Source: an uncultured Bacteroidia bacterium
GTDB lineage: Bacteria > Bacteroidota > Bacteroidia > Bacteroidales > UBA932
Assembly: GCA_902766985.1 (NCBI GenBank)
Contig: CACXFP010000246.1
Span: 1-7,777, forward strand
DNA: 7,777 bases
Direction of reading: 5' to 3'
The notes under the pieces are model-generated. The model saw only the letters and a program-made list of their open reading frames with translations, did not search any database and had not been told where the DNA came from. A program made the position numbers and the translations under genes. The stretch's first letter is position 1; each line of letters begins with the position of its first letter. Shown here piece after piece: positions 1 to 6,126 of this stretch.

Positions 1-564
1 AACATCCGCGTCCCTCGCCACCGCGGCGCTCACGGTATCATAGGCCACTGATGCAGGATCCGACCCCATCTTCTGTTTGACGATATCGACCCCTGCCCTG
101 TCGGCCCAGATCTGCAACTGGTCCACAGCGGCTGCCCTGAAGGTGTCGGCGGCTCCGATGATCACTTTCTTCCCCCGAGACCTAAGCATCGATGCCAGCT
201 TGCCGATGGTGGTGGTCTTCCCGACTCCGTTTACGCCGACCACGAGGACGACATACGGTCTCTTCGAGAAATCGAACGGCTCGACTTCCCCGGCATTGCC
301 GCTCTCGTCGAGCAGTTTGCCGATCTCGTCCTTGAGCATATCGACAAGCTCCTCCATCGACATGTATTTGTCCTTTTCCACGCGGTCCTGGAGATTATCG
401 ATTATCTTAAGCGTGGTGTCGACACCCATATCGGTAGCTACGAGCGCCTCTTCCATAGCATCAAGGACAGAATCATCCACCCGGGACTTTCCTACGATTG
501 CCCTGGAAACCTTCTGGAAGAAACTCTGTTTCGTCTTTGCGACGCCTCTGTCGAATAAGCCCAT
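1..564 (-). CDS. ftsY: Signal recognition particle receptor FtsY, 5' part (cut by window edge)
   Basis: FtsY is the membrane-associated SRP GTPase that receives SRP-ribosome-nascent chain complexes and passes them to the Sec translocon. Only the first 188 codons are present; the frame is open to base 1, so the C-terminal half of the GTPase lies outside the window. The protein starts MGLFDRGVAKTKQSFFQKVS. A helical N domain (about residues 10-95) precedes the G domain. The P-loop (G1) is GVNGVGKTTT at 110-119 and the SRP-GTPase motif DTFRAAA is at 140-146. The visible part ends ARDADV, just where the DTAG motif should follow. The long acidic A domain of E. coli FtsY is absent, as in many Bacteroidota. 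The ATG at 564 is preceded by A/T-rich sequence without a Shine-Dalgarno match. A terminator separates the gene from bL38, so it is probably transcribed from its own promoter. Confidence 0.96.
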   Translation of the reverse strand, partial: MGLFDRGVAKTKQSFFQKVSRAIVGKSRVDDSVLDAMEEALVATDMGVDTTLKIIDNLQDRVEKDKYMSMEELVDMLKDEIGKLLDESGNAGEVEPFDFSKRPYVVLVVGVNGVGKTTTIGKLASMLRSRGKKVIIGAADTFRAAAVDQLQIWADRAGVDIVKQKMGSDPASVAYDTVSAAVARDADV

Positions 565-588
565 ACCGAGATATTATCATTAATCTTA

Positions 589-596
589 CAAAGATA
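589..596 (-). promoter_or_regulatory. Putative Bacteroidota -7 element for ftsY
   Basis: The minus strand reads TATCTTTG, a perfect match to the Bacteroidota -7 consensus TAnnTTTG, 24 nt before the ftsY ATG. I see no clear TTTG or TTG at the usual 19-21 nt upstream; that position falls in the T-tract of the preceding terminator. Position between a terminator and the ftsY start supports a promoter, with a predicted leader of under 20 nt. Confidence 0.55.
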
Positions 597-613
597 GATA
601 AAAGAGCAGACAT

Positions 614-651
614 AAAAAAACCTGCAAAGGGTGGAAATCACCCTCTGCAGG
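614..651 (-). terminator. Rho-independent terminator of the rpmB-rpmG-bL38 operon
   Basis: Two 6-bp stem segments, CCTGCA/TGCAGG and AGGGTG/CACCCT, are separated by a single A-C mismatch and close on a 5-nt loop (634-638). Read on the minus strand, the hairpin is followed directly by seven T residues (complement of A614-A620). It begins 22 nt after the bL38 stop codon. The plus strand has no T-tract after the stem, so the terminator acts on leftward transcripts. Confidence 0.88.
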
Positions 652-673
652 CTCCGGTATAAGATACGGGCAA

Positions 674-835
674 TTATTTCTTGCCGTCGAAGAAATCCTT
701 GACCTTAGCCTCCTCAACAAGCTGCTCGGTAAATACGTATGCGCCAGTCTTGGGGGATTTGTCCATCTTGATGCACCTGACCATCGTCTTGGCACCGGCT
801 TTCGCCGCAAATGTAGCAACTGCTTTTTTTGCCAT
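674..835 (-). CDS. Small ribosomal-operon protein, DUF4295 family (probably bL38)
   Basis: This 53-residue basic protein starts MAKKAVATFAAKAGAKTMVR, carries SPKTGAYVF in the middle and ends VKDFFDGKK. That pattern matches the DUF4295 family, found next to rpmG in Bacteroidota. As I recall, a Flavobacterium johnsoniae ribosome structure revealed a new 50S protein called bL38; I believe it is this family but cannot check it here. It lies 16 nt after rpmG and 22 nt before a terminator, so it is the last gene of the rpmB operon. Its start has an SD-like AGGAG nine nucleotides upstream (845-849), unusual for the phylum. A longer overlapping frame on the same strand (586-819) has no recognisable features and is a shadow. 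Family and gene position are confident; the ribosomal role is inferred. Confidence 0.88.
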   Translation of the reverse strand: MAKKAVATFAAKAGAKTMVRCIKMDKSPKTGAYVFTEQLVEEAKVKDFFDGKK

Positions 836-851
836 GGTATTGTTCTCCTAA

Positions 852-1040
852 CTATTTGATTTCACGATGAACCGTCACCTTGTGGAGGTAAGGATTGTAT
901 TTCTTGAGTTCCAGACGCTCGGTCGTGTTCTTCTTGTTCTTGGTGGTGATGTACCTGGACATTCCGGGTACTCCGCTTCCTTTCTGCTCGGTGCACTCGA
1001 GAATGACCTGCACCCTGTTTCCTTTAGCTTTCTTTGCCAT
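852..1040 (-). CDS. rpmG: 50S ribosomal protein L33 (bL33), zinc-free form
   Basis: The 62-residue product is bL33, a 50S protein near the E site. The family signature is clear: [11 protein letters not shown], then [24 protein letters not shown] and VHREIK at the C-terminus (given here in parts: [11 protein letters not shown] and [10 protein letters not shown]). Zinc-binding bL33 has CxxC pairs; here the first pair is reduced to CTEQ and the second position reads KYNPYLHK, so all but one cysteine is gone. This is the C-minus type, which needs no zinc. The gene sits 11 nt after rpmB and 16 nt before bL38, in one operon. No Shine-Dalgarno sequence precedes the ATG. Confidence 0.97.
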   Translation of the reverse strand: MAKKAKGNRVQVILECTEQKGSGVPGMSRYITTKNKKNTTERLELKKYNPYLHKVTVHREIK

Positions 1041-1051
1041 AACTCAACTGA

Positions 1052-1294
1052 TTAAACAAGACCGACAAATCCTTTCTCCTGCGCCTTCTTGACAGCTGCA
1101 TCCAGACCGTTCTTCTTGATGGTCTTCATGCCCTTGCAGGACACCTTGAGGGTAATGAAGCGCTGCTCAGCCTCCGACCAGAACTTCTTGGTCTTGAGGT
1201 TGATGGCGAAGTCTCTCTTCGTGCGCAGTTTGGAATGGGCAACGTTGTTGCCTTTCATTCTCTTCCTTCCGGTTATTTGACAAACCTTTGCCAT
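1052..1294 (-). CDS. rpmB: 50S ribosomal protein L28 (bL28)
   Basis: The 80-residue product begins MAKVCQITGRKRMKGNNVAH and contains the bL28 hallmarks: the CQITGRK start, GNNVAHSKLRTKR, and a middle segment ending RFITLKVSCKGMKTIKK. It is a structural 50S protein needed for assembly. The paired zinc cysteines of C-plus bL28 proteins are not present, so like the neighbouring bL33 it is of the zinc-free kind. It is the first gene of rpmB-rpmG-bL38, with a likely promoter 40-70 nt upstream. The segment before the ATG is A/T-rich with no Shine-Dalgarno match, the usual Bacteroidota pattern. Confidence 0.97.
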   Translation of the reverse strand: MAKVCQITGRKRMKGNNVAHSKLRTKRDFAINLKTKKFWSEAEQRFITLKVSCKGMKTIKKNGLDAAVKKAQEKGFVGLV

Positions 1295-1334
1295 GATATT
1301 TATCTTTTATTATTTTTCTTCACACAATTGGGGT

Positions 1335-1367
1335 GCAAATTTCGTATAAATTTTTCTTAATACCAAA
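1335..1367 (-). promoter_or_regulatory. Putative promoter of rpmB-rpmG-bL38
   Basis: On the minus strand TTTG (1367-1364) is followed after 20 nt by GAAATTTGC (1343-1335). The Bacteroidota consensus is TTTG, 19-21 nt, TAnnTTTG, so spacing is right and only the first base of the -7 element differs. It lies in the 88-nt gap between the end of lepB and rpmB, giving a leader of about 35 nt. I see no terminator in this gap, so read-through from lepB is also possible. Confidence 0.6.
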
Positions 1368-1382
1368 AAATTCAATGGGTAA

Positions 1383-2726
1383 TCAGAGAAATTTAAAGAA
1401 CCTGCCCCACCTGATATTGGCAGGGAATTTCCTGCTCCTGTCGGTCGAAAGCCAGATAAGCGACGGCCTGCCGACGATGTGGTCCTCAGGGACGAACCCC
1501 CAGTATCTTGAATCCAGGGAATTGTGCCTGTTGTCCCCCATCATGAAGTAGTAATCCTGCTTGAACGTATAAGTCTTCGTTACATTTCCGTTGATGATGA
1601 TATCCTCACCCTCCGTCCTGAGATCGTTGCCCTCATAGACGCTGATTATCCTGCGATAAAGGGGAAGGTTCTCCTGAGTAAGATCCACGGTCGCTCCCTT
1701 GGAAGGAATCCAAAGGGGGCCGAAGGAATCCCTTGTCCACCTGTAATCCTCACTGAAGGGGAAGATAGCAAGGTAGGAATCGGGATAGTCGGGAGGATAT
1801 TCATCAATGTTGCGGGTCGCTTCCACCACGTTGGAGAAATCCTTGAGTTTCTCTAGCATGCCGGCCGTAAGCGGCATCATCGGATATCCGGGAAGGGAGG
1901 CGTCGAAGAACAGTTCTTCGGTATTGACTCCAAGCTTCTGGAGGTTCTTGCCGTTGATCCTCTGTCCCGTAGTTTTCACGCAATACGTGTACTGGACACC
2001 GGGCCAGACCTCCTGTTTTTCCGAATTGATGAACACCTGGCCATCACTCACGAGAAGGGTGTCTCCGGGTACGGCTACGCATCTTTTCACATAATGGTCG
2101 GTCTTGTCGGCCGGCCTTACGACGAGGGGACCGAAATTCTTGACCGCATACTCTTTTCCTACCGTCCTTTCAATGTAGTAGTAATCATCCGCCGGAGCCC
2201 TGCGAAGCACGGTGTCCCCATGAGGGAAATTGAAAACCACGCAGTCTCCCCTCTTCACATCGCGGAATCCCTTCAGCCTCCTGTAATCATTATGGATGAG
2301 AGTGGAATACGACTCGCGTCCGAATATCACGTTATGGGTGAAAGGTATCGTAAGAGGTGTTTCGGGAATCCTCGGACCGTAAGAGAGCTTGCTGACGAAA
2401 AGATGGTCGCCCGTGTAGAGCGTGCTCTCCATGGAGGAAGAGGGAATCTTGAAAGCCTGGAAGAAGAAAATGTTGATGAAGGTGACGACGATCACGGCGA
2501 AGATGATGGCATCAAGCCAGTCGTTCCACACATCGTGCTTTTCCCCTTCCTTGTAGCGCTTTTTCCAGAATGCCCAGTGTACCTTCTTCGTAATGAACAG
2601 GTCGAAGATCACCACCAGGCCGAAAAGCCACCACAGGTTTCCAAGCCAAATCACCCAAAGCGTGTACAGGACAGCCCAGAAGACCATCTTGACCCACTTG
2701 TTCCGGATGATTTCCCTCAGACCCAC
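1383..2726 (-). CDS. lepB: Signal peptidase I with the large Bacteroidota insertion
   Basis: This membrane-anchored serine/lysine peptidase (family S26A) removes signal peptides from exported preproteins. The 447-residue protein has hydrophobic segments at about 12-45 (one or two passes) and 72-92. Next comes box B, IPSSSMESTL, with likely catalytic Ser98. Box D is YVKRCVAVPGD with catalytic Lys214. Box E is GDNRHNSLDSRYWGFVP from residue 397. About 170 residues lie between boxes D and E, far more than in E. coli LepB; such long forms are common in Bacteroidota. The start is GTG at 2726, six nucleotides after the rplT stop and in the same frame as rplT; no ATG exists between that stop and Met14. 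Starting at Met14 would cut into the first membrane segment, so GTG is preferred. It ends the thrS-infC-rpmI-rplT run, and translation is probably coupled to rplT. Confidence 0.95.
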   Translation of the reverse strand: MGLREIIRNKWVKMVFWAVLYTLWVIWLGNLWWLFGLVVIFDLFITKKVHWAFWKKRYKEGEKHDVWNDWLDAIIFAVIVVTFINIFFFQAFKIPSSSMESTLYTGDHLFVSKLSYGPRIPETPLTIPFTHNVIFGRESYSTLIHNDYRRLKGFRDVKRGDCVVFNFPHGDTVLRRAPADDYYYIERTVGKEYAVKNFGPLVVRPADKTDHYVKRCVAVPGDTLLVSDGQVFINSEKQEVWPGVQYTYCVKTTGQRINGKNLQKLGVNTEELFFDASLPGYPMMPLTAGMLEKLKDFSNVVEATRNIDEYPPDYPDSYLAIFPFSEDYRWTRDSFGPLWIPSKGATVDLTQENLPLYRRIISVYEGNDLRTEGEDIIINGNVTKTYTFKQDYYFMMGDNRHNSLDSRYWGFVPEDHIVGRPSLIWLSTDRSRKFPANIRWGRFFKFL

Positions 2727-2732
2727 CGCAAA

Positions 2733-3077
2733 CTATTTAACGGAATTAACGATAGCTTCGAAAGCCTGGGGATTGTTCATGGCGAGGTCGGCGAGAACCT
2801 TGCGGTTGAGGCCAACGTTCTGCTTGGCGAGTTTGCCCATGAACTGGGAATAGGAGATACCGTACTGACGGGCGGCTGCGTTGATCCTCTGGATCCAGAG
2901 GGCGCGGAAAGTGCGCTTCTTGTTCCTGCGGTCACGATAGGCATAGGTAAGGCCTTTTTCGTAGGTGTTCTTTGCAACTGTCCAGACATTCCTCCTGGCG
3001 AGGAAATTACCGCGGGTTCTCCTGAGAATCTTCTTGCGGCGTGCCCTGGAGGCAACTGAATTGACTGATCTTGGCAT
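2733..3077 (-). CDS. rplT: 50S ribosomal protein L20 (bL20)
   Basis: The 114-residue protein is very basic at its N-terminus ([20 protein letters not shown]) and has the bL20 signatures [16 protein letters not shown] and [11 protein letters not shown]. bL20 binds 23S rRNA early in 50S assembly. In E. coli and Bacillus it also represses its own operon by binding mRNA that resembles its rRNA site, so the structured 75-nt spacer in front of this gene is a candidate site. The stop is TAG, and lepB starts two codons later in the same frame. A weak AAGGA precedes the ATG. Length is normal for the family. Confidence 0.98.
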   Translation of the reverse strand: MPRSVNSVASRARRKKILRRTRGNFLARRNVWTVAKNTYEKGLTYAYRDRRNKKRTFRALWIQRINAAARQYGISYSQFMGKLAKQNVGLNRKVLADLAMNNPQAFEAIVNSVK

Positions 3078-3097
3078 TTTTTTCTTCCTTTATGAAG

Positions 3098-3130
3098 GCA
3101 GTGGCCGCTACGCGCGACTCTTCCGACTGC
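3098..3130 (-). promoter_or_regulatory. Stem-loop in the rpmI-rplT spacer
   Basis: GCAGT (3098-3102) pairs perfectly with ACTGC (3126-3130). GG/CC pairs and a CGC/GCG apical stem extend it, with an asymmetric internal loop. The 75-nt spacer is the longest between genes in this cluster apart from the thrS and rpmB control regions, and no promoter motif is visible in it. A role in bL20 feedback control or RNA processing is an inference from the family, not shown by the sequence. Confidence 0.4.
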
Positions 3131-3152
3131 TCTTCAAGTTAAACTTAAATAA

Positions 3153-3347
3153 TTAGAGAACAAGAAGTTCCTTTACCTTTGCGACATCCGTCTTCGCGAG
3201 GATCGCAAAATGGTCGAGATTCCTCTTCTGCTTCTTGGTCTTCTTTGTGAGGATGTGGCTGTGGTAAGCGTGCTTCCTCTTGATTTTTCCCGTTCCGGTA
3301 AGTGCAAAGCGCTTTTTGGCACCGGAGTTGGTTTTGATCTTTGCCAT
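3153..3347 (-). CDS. rpmI: 50S ribosomal protein L35 (bL35)
   Basis: This 64-residue, strongly basic protein starts [20 protein letters not shown] and continues with [22 protein letters not shown], the bL35 signature (here [14 protein letters not shown]). It is a structural 50S protein. It stands in the classic infC-rpmI-rplT order, 49 nt after infC and 75 nt before rplT. The ATG is preceded by A-rich sequence without a Shine-Dalgarno match. Confidence 0.97.
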   Translation of the reverse strand: MAKIKTNSGAKKRFALTGTGKIKRKHAYHSHILTKKTKKQKRNLDHFAILAKTDVAKVKELLVL

Positions 3348-3383
3348 CGTTTTGATGTTTTATACTGTTATTGTTATCTATAA

Positions 3384-3396
3384 TCCGCCGCGCGGA
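3384..3396 (-). other. Short GC-rich hairpin directly after the infC stop
   Basis: TCCGC and GCGGA form a 5-bp stem around a 3-nt loop immediately after the TAG of infC. No T-tract follows on the minus strand, so it is not a standard terminator. It may slow 3'-end decay, act as a processing site, or take part in control of rpmI-rplT. The function is unknown. Confidence 0.35.
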
Positions 3397-3999
3397 CTAT
3401 TTTTTCTTAAGCGGGGCAAGCATCATGGACATCCTTTTTCCCTCAAGCTTGGGCATGCTCTCAGCCCTTCCGTAATTCTCCAGCTCCACGGCGAAACGCA
3501 GAAGCTGTTTCTCACCCTGATCGGCGAACTGGATTGAGCGTCCCCTGAAGAAAATGGAGGCCTTGACCTTTGACCCTTCCTCCAGGAAGCCCTGGGCATG
3601 CTTGAGCTTGAACTGGAAATCATGCTCGTCGGTGTTGGGGCCGAAGCGGATTTCCTTGATGTTGACCTTTACGGAGTTCTGCCTCATCTCCTTGGCCTTC
3701 TTCCTCTGCTGGTACAGATACTTCTGGTAATCCAGTATCTTGCATACGGGAGGATCGGCCTTGGCGCTGATTTCCACCAAATCCAGACCAAGTTCATCAG
3801 CCATTTTCAGAGCTTCGGAAAGGGGATAGATTCCCTGCTGCGGCACATTGTCACCGACCAGGCGAACCTGAGGGGATTTGATCTCCTCGTTGATGTTCAG
3901 TTCATTCTCGTCCTTTTTATTCTGGACGCCGAACTGGCGTGAAGCATTTGGTCTTGCACCGGGCCTGGGCCCGAAGTGCGGTTTGTAAGAAGTTGCGAT
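3397..3999 (-). CDS. infC: Translation initiation factor IF-3, with a non-canonical ATC start
   Basis: IF-3 keeps 30S subunits free and rejects wrong initiator tRNAs and start codons. Taking ATC at 3997-3999 as Met1 gives 200 residues. A proline/arginine-rich tail ([16 protein letters not shown]) fills residues 2-33. The N domain begins at [18 protein letters not shown] (34-51) and continues through [20 protein letters not shown] (70-89) and [12 protein letters not shown]. The C domain has [20 protein letters not shown] (115-134) and FFRGRSI (150-156). The frame is closed by a TGA two codons before the ATC. Between them and the conserved domain there is no ATG, GTG, TTG or ATT. The GTG at 3846 (Val52) would delete the conserved N-terminal strand. 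GGAGG ends 8 nt before the ATC. Many infC genes use rare starts for autoregulation (AUU in E. coli, AUC in Myxococcus xanthus). The product is certain; the exact start is likely. CTG at Leu34 is a weaker alternative. Confidence 0.95.
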   Translation of the reverse strand: MATSYKPHFGPRPGARPNASRQFGVQNKKDENELNINEEIKSPQVRLVGDNVPQQGIYPLSEALKMADELGLDLVEISAKADPPVCKILDYQKYLYQQRKKAKEMRQNSVKVNIKEIRFGPNTDEHDFQFKLKHAQGFLEEGSKVKASIFFRGRSIQFADQGEKQLLRFAVELENYGRAESMPKLEGKRMSMMLAPLKKK

Positions 4000-4006
4000 A
4001 AATCAG

Positions 4007-4012
4007 TCCTCC
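4007..4012 (-). promoter_or_regulatory. Strong Shine-Dalgarno sequence of infC
   Basis: The minus strand reads GGAGGA, with 8 nt between GGAGG and the ATC start codon. It is the strongest anti-SD complement found before any gene in this window and decides the choice of the infC start. Most neighbouring genes have none, as is normal for Bacteroidota. Confidence 0.75.
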
Positions 4013-4039
4013 AAATTAGTTAAACATATATATGTATCA

Positions 4040-5998
4040 TCAAGCCAGCTCCTCAGCAACAGCGGCCTTGAAGCGGTCAATGAATTCCTGCACTGTCACC
4101 ACTCCCTTGTCGACTCCGTCCCTTCTGACGGAAACGCTGCCGGCAGCGGCTTCTTTTTCACCGACAATCACAATTACAGGCACCCTGAGCAGGGATATTT
4201 CACGAATCCTCTTCCCTAGGGTTTCATTGCGGTCATCTATGGAAGCGCGAATATCGGAATTTTTCAACGATTCGCAAACTTTTTTTGCATAATCAGCATA
4301 TTTTTCGCTGATTGGCAGCACCTTGACCTGCTCGGGCGAAAGCCATAGAGGAAGGTGTCCGGCGGTATGTTCGAGAAGGACGGCGGTGAACCTCTCGATC
4401 GAGCCGAAAGGCGCCCGGTGGATCATTATGGGGCGTTTCTTGCTGCCGTCAGCATCGGTATACTCAAGCTGGAATCTCTCGGGAAGGTTGTAATCAACCT
4501 GGATGGTCCCGAGCTGCCACTCCCTTCCGAGGGCGTCCTTCACCATGAAGTCAAGTTTAGGGCCATAGAACGCAGCCTCGCCATATTTGACGACTGTAGG
4601 CAGGCCCTTTTCGGCCGCCGAATCGATGATGGCCTGCTCGGCCTTTTCCCAATTCTCATCGCTTCCGATATACTTGCTGCGGTCCTTCTTGTCCCTGAGG
4701 GAGATCTGGGCCGTAAACTTATCAAACTGGAACACCCTGAAGACATACTGGATCAGGTCGATGACCTTCTTGAACTCATCTTTCAGCTGGTCAGGACGGA
4801 CATACATATGGGCATCGTCCTGGGTGAAGCAACGGACCCTGGTAAGTCCATGGAGCTCTCCGCTCTGCTCGTAACGGTAGACCGTGCCGAATTCTGCAAG
4901 CCTGAGGGGAAGGTCCCTGTATGACCTCGGAGATGATGCATATATCTCGCAGTGGTGGGGACAGTTCATCGGTTTGAGCATGTATTCCTCCCCTTCCTGG
5001 GGTGTATGTATCGGCTGGAAGGAATCCTTTCCGTACTTGGCCCAGTGACCGGAGGTTACATAGAGTTGCTTGCTGCCGATATGGGGGGTCACGACCTCGT
5101 CATAACCATACTGGAGAAGCTTCTTGCGAAGGAAATTCTCAAGTTCATGACGCATGACGGTGCCTTTTGGAAGCCACATGGGAAGCCCCATGCCGACGCG
5201 GGGCGAGAAGGTGAACAGTTCCATTTCCTTGCCCAGTTTGCGATGGTCGCGTTTCTTGGCCTCTTCGACCATGGCGACATACTCGTCCAGCATGGATTTC
5301 TTGGGGAACGTGATCCCATACACCCTCGTGAGCTGCTGCCTGTGTTCGTCACCGCGCCAGTAAGCTCCGGCAAGTGCTGTAAGTTTCACGGCCTTGATGA
5401 CCTCGGTGTTCATCAGATGGGGTCCGCGGCACAGGTCAGTGAATGCACCGTTGGTATAATATGTTATGGAGCCGTCCTGCAACTCGGAGATGAGTTCGCA
5501 CTTATACTGGTCGCCCTTTTCCCCGAAATATTTCAATGCATCGTCCTTGGAAACGTCTATCCTGTGGAATTCCTGCTTCTCACGGGCGAGCTCAAGCATC
5601 TTCTGCTCCACCTTGGGCAAGTCCGAATCCGTGAGGGTCTGGCCTCCGAGGTCCACATCATAGTAGAAACCGTTGTCGACGGCAGGACCGATTCCGAATT
5701 TCACTCCGGGATAGAGAGCTTCGAGAGCCTCCGCCAGAAGGTGGGAGGAAGAGTGCCAGAATACCCTCTTGCCTTCTTCGTCTTCCCACTTGAGGAGCCT
5801 TATCGAGCAGTTGTCCGTAATGGGACGGGTAAGGTCGATAGTCTCACCGGCATCGATAGACTCATCGCCTTCAGGTTTCACGGACACTGCCAGAACCTCG
5901 GCAGCGAGACGGGGGCTTATGCCCTTCGCAATTTCATAACCGGTAATTCCGCTCTCATACTCGCGGACATTGCCGTCAGGGAAAGTGATCTTGATCAT
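4040..5998 (-). CDS. thrS: Threonyl-tRNA synthetase
   Basis: ThrRS charges tRNA-Thr and hydrolyses mischarged Ser-tRNA-Thr. The 652-residue protein has the full bacterial layout. A TGS domain starts MIKITFPDG (1-65). The editing domain follows, with HSSSH (His82, His86) and CRGPH (Cys190, His194). The class II catalytic core (about 260-545) has zinc ligands Cys346 (NCPHHC), His383 (GELHG) and His527 (MIHRAPFGS), motif 2 around RYEQSG and [13 protein letters not shown], and motif 3 GSIERF with Arg536. The anticodon-binding domain runs from about 553 to the end. All key residues are present. An in-frame ATG at 6043 would add 15 hydrophobic residues before the conserved start and is not favoured. 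The gene heads a leftward cluster and is followed by infC after 40 nt. A palindrome-rich leader of about 75 nt precedes it. Confidence 0.98.
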   Translation of the reverse strand: MIKITFPDGNVREYESGITGYEIAKGISPRLAAEVLAVSVKPEGDESIDAGETIDLTRPITDNCSIRLLKWEDEEGKRVFWHSSSHLLAEALEALYPGVKFGIGPAVDNGFYYDVDLGGQTLTDSDLPKVEQKMLELAREKQEFHRIDVSKDDALKYFGEKGDQYKCELISELQDGSITYYTNGAFTDLCRGPHLMNTEVIKAVKLTALAGAYWRGDEHRQQLTRVYGITFPKKSMLDEYVAMVEEAKKRDHRKLGKEMELFTFSPRVGMGLPMWLPKGTVMRHELENFLRKKLLQYGYDEVVTPHIGSKQLYVTSGHWAKYGKDSFQPIHTPQEGEEYMLKPMNCPHHCEIYASSPRSYRDLPLRLAEFGTVYRYEQSGELHGLTRVRCFTQDDAHMYVRPDQLKDEFKKVIDLIQYVFRVFQFDKFTAQISLRDKKDRSKYIGSDENWEKAEQAIIDSAAEKGLPTVVKYGEAAFYGPKLDFMVKDALGREWQLGTIQVDYNLPERFQLEYTDADGSKKRPIMIHRAPFGSIERFTAVLLEHTAGHLPLWLSPEQVKVLPISEKYADYAKKVCESLKNSDIRASIDDRNETLGKRIREISLLRVPVIVIVGEKEAAAGSVSVRRDGVDKGVVTVQEFIDRFKAAVAEELA

Positions 5999-6039
5999 AA
6001 AAACAACTAAAATTAATTGGACTAACCAGTATTTACAAA

Positions 6040-6076
6040 CCAAGTACTTGAACTTGGCTAGCCATATTATTAGCCA
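6040..6076 (-). promoter_or_regulatory. Palindrome-rich thrS leader with alternative hairpins
   Basis: In the thrS transcript, TGGCTA (6076-6071) can pair with TAGCCA (6060-6055). CCAAG (6057-6053) can pair with CTTGG (6044-6040) around the loop TTCAAGTA. The two stems share bases 6055-6057, so only one can form at a time. Two perfect 10-bp palindromes, CAAGTACTTG (6041-6050) and TGGCTAGCCA (6055-6064), lie within this stretch. It sits between the predicted start of transcription and the thrS ATG. It could be a leader RNA or a protein-binding operator; neither is shown. Confidence 0.4.
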
Positions 6077-6081
6077 GAATG

Positions 6082-6089
6082 CAAAGATA
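6082..6089 (-). promoter_or_regulatory. Putative Bacteroidota -7 element for thrS
   Basis: The minus strand reads TATCTTTG, matching TAnnTTTG perfectly, with a predicted leader of about 75 nt to the thrS ATG. A TTG lies upstream on this strand (6116-6114), but its 24-nt gap is longer than the usual 19-21 nt. Confidence 0.6.
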
Positions 6090-6100
6090 ATAATTTTTCC

Positions 6101-6108
6101 TATCTTTG
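6101..6108 (+). promoter_or_regulatory. Putative Bacteroidota -7 element for the DUF4199-GT2 operon
   Basis: TATCTTTG matches TAnnTTTG perfectly, 18 nt before the ATG at 6127, giving a very short leader. The -33 region is weak: only AATG at the right distance (19-nt spacer). It forms a perfect 8-bp inverted repeat with the thrS -7 element, 11 nt apart. Confidence 0.6.
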
Positions 6109-6126
6109 TAATCCAATGTAACGAAC

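Noticed and set aside
77..583. Plus-strand frame of 168 codons at the left end
   Set aside because: It is antisense to ftsY, which shows the P-loop and DTFRAAA motifs, and is serine/threonine-rich shadow sequence.
586..819. Minus-strand frame of 77 codons overlapping bL38
   Set aside because: It is out of frame with bL38, runs through the terminator, and has no ribosomal or other family signature.
2094..3059. Open frame of 321 codons on the plus strand
   Set aside because: It is antisense to lepB and rplT, both certain genes. It crosses their junction and has no recognisable domain.
3397..3846. Short infC beginning at GTG 3846
   Set aside because: It would remove residues 34-51, the conserved start of the IF-3 N domain, although the frame stays open and conserved further upstream.
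4024..4035. 12-bp palindrome ACATATATATGT between thrS and infC
   Set aside because: It is a simple alternating A/T run in an A/T-rich gap. With no loop it cannot fold as a useful RNA hairpin, so I see no reason to call it an operator.
4952..6010. Open frame of 352 codons on the plus strand
   Set aside because: It lies wholly antisense to thrS, whose conserved motifs span the region. The translated sequence matches no family I know.
5999..6043. N-terminal extension of ThrRS by 15 residues from ATG 6043
   Set aside because: The added residues are hydrophobic and absent from the family. The TGS domain normally begins at MIKITFPDG, and the extension would cover the palindromic leader.
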